A stretch of DNA of 64,000 nucleotides from Setophaga petechia (lineage: Eukaryota; Chordata; Aves; Passeriformes; Parulidae). The stretch is taken from assembly GCA_024362935.1 (NCBI GenBank), contig JANCRA010000060.1:622501-686500 (forward strand), in the 5' to 3' direction. This document shows positions 60,331 to 64,000 of this stretch, piece by piece (within the stretch, counting starts at the first letter, position 1; every line of letters begins with the position of its first letter). A program made the translations under genes and the position numbers. Below the pieces are notes generated by a model. That model did no database searches, had not been told where the DNA came from, and was given only the letters and a program-made list of their open reading frames with translations.

Positions 60331-63300
60331 TTAGACAACTTTCTTTTTCTTGCTGCAAAACAGTCTGCAGCCCTCTGTGCAACCTGTACAGCACGATGGA
60401 AGTTGTTTAATGAGCAGGAAGGTTTTCTCCTTGCGAGACATCGTGAAAAAGCTTTTTGCTTAGATGTAGGTTACCACAGGCAGTTACTGCAGTGCACTGA
60501 AAGGCTAATAGATGCACAACACTGGGATTGTGTGCCCAGCTTGCAAAGTGATAGAAAACAGTACCTTTCCACTCTTCCTGCCTTTTCCATGCACATTACT
60601 ATTCGAATGGAAAGAATTTTAGACAACTTTCTTTGGCTTCTTGCAAAACACTCTGCACACCTGCCTGCAATCTCTAGAAGTCGATGGGAGATATTTTCTG
60701 AACTGGCTCAGTTTCTCTTTGCAAGACATGGGGAAAAAGCAATTTGCTTAGATATAGGTGAAAAGAGGCACCTACTACAGTGCACTGCAAGCTAATTGCT
60801 GCACAACACGCAGATTGTGTAAGCAGGTTGCAAACTGATAGAAAACAGTACCTCTCCCTTCTCCTGCCTTTTTTATTTGAATGCAAGGCGTTTTAGACAA
60901 CTTTCTTTTGCTTCTTGCAAAACACTCTGCACACCTGCCTGCAATCTCTAGAACTCGATGGGAGATGTTTTCTGAACTGGCTCAGTTTCTCCTTGCGAGA
61001 CATGGGGAAAAAGCAATTTGCTTAGATGCAGGTGAAAAGAGGCACCTACTACAGTGCACTGAAAAACTAATTGCTGCACAACTCTGGGATTGTGTAAGCA
61101 GCTTACAAACAGATAGAAAACAGCACCTTTCCACTCTCCTGCCTTTTCCATTGGCATTACTATTCGAATGGCAGCAGTTTTGGACAACTTTCTTTTGCTT
61201 CTTGCAAAACACTCTGCACACCTCCGTGCAACTTCTAGAAAAAATGAGAGTTGTTTTCTGAACTGGTACAGTTTCTCCTGAAGAGATATAATGCAAACGC
61301 TATTGGCTTAGATGTAGTAACAATAGGCAATTATTACAGTGCACTGCAAAGTCAATCGTAGTATAACACTGGGATTGTGTGTCCAGCTTGCAAACTGGTA
61401 GAAAACAGTACCTATCCGCTCTCCTGCATTTTCCCTTTCCAGGAACATTCGAATTGATGGCTTTTTTGGACAAGTTACTTTTTCTTGTTGCAAAACCCTC
61501 TGCAGACCTGCCTGCAACCTCTAGAGCACGATGGGAGGTTTTTTGTGAACAGACACAGTTTCTCCTGGCGAGACATAATGAAAAAGCTTTTTGCTAAGGT
61601 GTAGCCGGCAGGAGACGCTAAAGACCAGGAGACGGAGCACTGTGCCTTTAAGCGCCGCTTCCGGGTGTCTGTCGGCCGTAGCTGTTCTCCGGAGCACGCC
61701 GCGATCTCCGTAACGACACCAGATTCTTCGCGCCAAGAAGCGTCTTCTCCTTCTCCGGAAAACAGAGACTGCGGCAGCTTCTGAACGGCGAACTACGAAG
61801 CGGCACAAAACTGGGATTGGGTAAGCAGTTTTCAAAATGATAAAAAACAGTACTTTCCCACTCTCTTGCCTTTCCCTTCACAATAATACTTGAAAGGAAG
61901 GCATCTTAGACAAGTTTCTTTTTCTTCTTACAGAACACACTGCAGCCCTCTGTGCAACTTCTAGAACACGATAGGAGATGTTTAGTGAGCAAGAAGGTTT
62001 TCTCCTTGCGAGACATAGTGAAAAAGCTATTTGCTTAGATGTAGGTGACAAGAAACACTTACTGCAGTGCACTGAAAATGTAACTGCTACACAGCACTGC
62101 GATTGTGTTAGCAGCTTGCAAAGTGCTAGAAAACAGTACTTTCCCACTCTCTTGCCTTTCCCTTCACATTAATACTTGAAAGGAAGGCATCTTAGACAAC
62201 TTTCTTTTTCTTGTGTCAAAAAACTCTGCAGCCCTCTCTGCAACATCTACAACACGATGGAAGTTGTTTAGTGAGCAGGAAGGTTTTCTCCTTGCGAGAC
62301 ATAGTGAAAAAGCTATTTGCTTAGATGTAGGTGACAAGAAACACTTACTGCAGTGCACTGAAAAGCTTACTGCTACACAGCACTGCGATTGTGTTAGCAG
62401 CCTGCAAAGTGCTAGGAAACAGTACTTTCCCACTCTCTTGCCTTTCCCTTCACATTAATACTTGAAAGGAAGGCGTCTTAGACAACTTTCTTTTTCTTGT
62501 TGCAAAACACACTGCAGCCCTCTGTGCAACTTCTAGAACACGATAGGAGACGTTTAGTGAGCAGGAAGGTTTTCTCCTTGTGAGACATAGTGAAAAAGTT
62601 CTTTCCTTAGATGTAGGTAACAAGAAACACTTACTGCAGTGCACTGAAAAGCTAATTGCTACACAGCACTGGAATTGTGTTAGCAGCTTGCAAAGTTGTA
62701 GAAAACAGTACTTTCCCACTCTCTTGTCTTTCCCTTCACATTAATACTTGAAAGGAAGGCGTCTTAGACAACTTTCTTTTTCTTGTTACAGAGCACTCTG
62801 CAGCCCTCTGTGCATTTTCTAGAACACGATAGGAGATAATTAATGAGCAGGAAGGTTTTCTGCTTGCGAGACATAGTGAAAAAGCTATTTGCGTAAATGT
62901 AGGTGACAAGAAAAAATTACTGCAGTGCACTGACAAGCTAATTGCTACACAGCACTGGGATTGTATTAGCAGCTTGCAAAGTGCTAGAAAACAGTACTTT
63001 CCCACACTCTTGCCTTTCCCTTCACATTAATACTTGAAAGGAAGGCGTCTTAGACAACTTTCTTTTTCTTGTGTCAAAAAACTCTGCAGCCCTCTGTGCA
63101 ACTTCTGGAACACCCTAGGAGATGTTTAGTTATCAGGAACGTTTTCTCCTTGTGAGACATAGTGAAAAAGCTATTTGCTTAGATGTAGTTGACAAGAAAC
63201 ACTTACTACAGTGCACTGACAAGCTAATTGCTACACAGCACTGGGATTGTGTTAGCAGCTTGCAAAGTGATAGAAAACAGTACTTTCCCACTCTCTTGCC

Positions 63301-64000
63301 TTTCCATTCACATTAATACTTGAAAGGAAGGCGTCTTAGACAACTTTCTTTTTCTTGTTGTAAAACACTCTGCAGCCTTTGTGCTACTTCTAGAACACGA
63401 TGGATGTTGTTTAGTGAGCAGGAAGGTTTTCTCTTTGTGAGACATAGTGAAAAAGCTATTTGCTTAGATGTAGGTGACAAGAAACACTTACTGCAGAGCA
63501 CTGAAAAGCAAATTGCTACACAGCACTGGGATTGTGTAAGCAGCTTACAAAGTGCTAGAAAACTGTACTTTCCCACTCCCTTGCCTTTCCCTTCACATTA
63601 ATACTTGAAAGGAAGGCGTCTTAGACAACTTTCTTTTTCTTGTTGCAAAACATTCTGCAGCCCTCTGTGCAACTTCTAGAACGCGATAGGAGATGTTTAA
63701 TGAGCAGGAACGTTTTCTCCTTGTGAGACATAGTGAAAAAGCTATTTGCTTAGATGTAGGTGACAAGAAACATTTACTGCAGTGCACTGACAAGCTAATT
63801 GCTACACAGCACTGGGATTGTGTAAGCACCTTGCAAAGTGATAGACGACAGTAGTTTTCCACTCTCTTGCGTTTATATTTACATTAATACTTGAAAGGAA
63901 GACGTGTTAGACAACTTTCTTTTTCTTGTTGCAAAACACTCTGCAGCCCTCTGTGCAACTTCTAGAACACCATAGGAGATGTTTAGTGAGCAGGAACGTT
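60331..64000. repeat. Higher-order unit 8 (truncated by window end)
   Basis: The anchor block is 60331-61905, followed by about seven ordinary monomers before the window stops. It is near-identical to 52759 onward at offset 7572, shifting by one base after the monomer around 62900. Confidence 0.88.
61605..61802. other. CpG-dense cassette, copy 9
   Basis: Has one private change, gatctccgtaac in place of gatctgcgtaac near 61708, which keeps a CpG at that place. Donor-like site at 61820/61821. Confidence 0.85.

Larger units (their letters stand above)
14460..64000. repeat. Satellite array, right part (286-bp monomer)
   Basis: The same satellite resumes directly after the provirus and runs to the window end with no other insertion visible. 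Ordinary 286-bp monomers fill 14722-17295 (exactly nine), 18883-34314 (about 54), 35902-37326 (five), 38902-40326 (five), 41902-52758 (about 38), 54334-60330 (about 21) and 61906-64000 (about seven). They are interrupted only by the anchor blocks listed separately. Monomer variants differ by scattered substitutions and 1-12 bp indels. Distinct subtypes recur in a fixed order, for example one carrying an XhoI site (cccctcgagac) and one carrying gtcctaggagac. Short reading frames of 64-97 codons recur on both strands only because the monomer recurs. I see no gene in this stretch. Confidence 0.95.

Noticed and set aside
14508..63862. Dozens of conserved 64-residue (+) and 89-residue (-) reading frames
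   Set aside because: They occur once per 286-bp monomer on both strands, overlap each other, have no start context or domain, and simply mirror monomer similarity.
1..64000. CRISPR array
   Set aside because: The repeats are 286 bp with no unique spacers and the sequence is eukaryotic in character.
1..64000. CENP-B box in the monomer
   Set aside because: No match to the TTCG....A..CGGG core in ordinary monomers or cassettes.

Overview
The window is a eukaryotic, probably avian, satellite-DNA array interrupted by one complete, very young endogenous retrovirus. There are no bacterial-type genes, and I see no host protein-coding gene I can support. The bird assignment is inference. It rests on the Env, which has the alpharetrovirus architecture known mainly from birds: an internal fusion peptide between two cysteines 36 residues apart and a CX6CC motif. 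This is combined with class II (betaretrovirus-like) gag-pol.

Layout: 1-5263 is satellite. 5264-14459 is a 9,196-bp provirus on the minus strand, flanked by a 6-bp target duplication (5258-5263 and 14460-14465). 14460-64000 is satellite again. The basic satellite monomer is 286 bp. The monomer hit by the provirus is exactly 286 bp once the provirus and one TSD copy are removed (5234-5263 plus 14466-14721).

The array has a higher-order organisation. Nine times in the window a CpG-dense segment of about 198 bp, unrelated to the monomer, replaces about 47 bp of a monomer and makes a 440-bp composite unit. Eight of these are preceded by four diverged monomers (288, 286 or 274, 287, 286 bp), giving a conserved anchor block of about 1.58 kb. 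The first cassette is cut by the window edge. Anchor-to-anchor distances vary widely: 2,159; 14,221 (5,019 without the provirus); 17,019; 3,012; 3,000; 12,432; 7,572 bp. Near-identical tandem duplications (2,159, 2,288, 2,573 and 3,000 bp) are nested inside, so homogenisation by unequal exchange looks recent.

The provirus reads, in its own direction from high to low coordinates: 5' LTR, tRNA-Lys primer-binding site, leader, gag, a -1 frameshift signal, pro-pol in one frame, env splice acceptor, env, polypurine tract, 3' LTR. The three reading frames are open. The LTRs differ at one position in 737, so the element is recent and may be structurally intact. Gag builds the particle, Pro-Pol is made by frameshifting near the gag stop, and Env would come from a spliced mRNA.

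The features most worth a second look are the near-invariant CpG cassettes, each followed by a cassette-specific splice-donor-like site and then a splice-acceptor-like site in the next monomer, and the mosaic provirus with its compact, sequon-free surface subunit.
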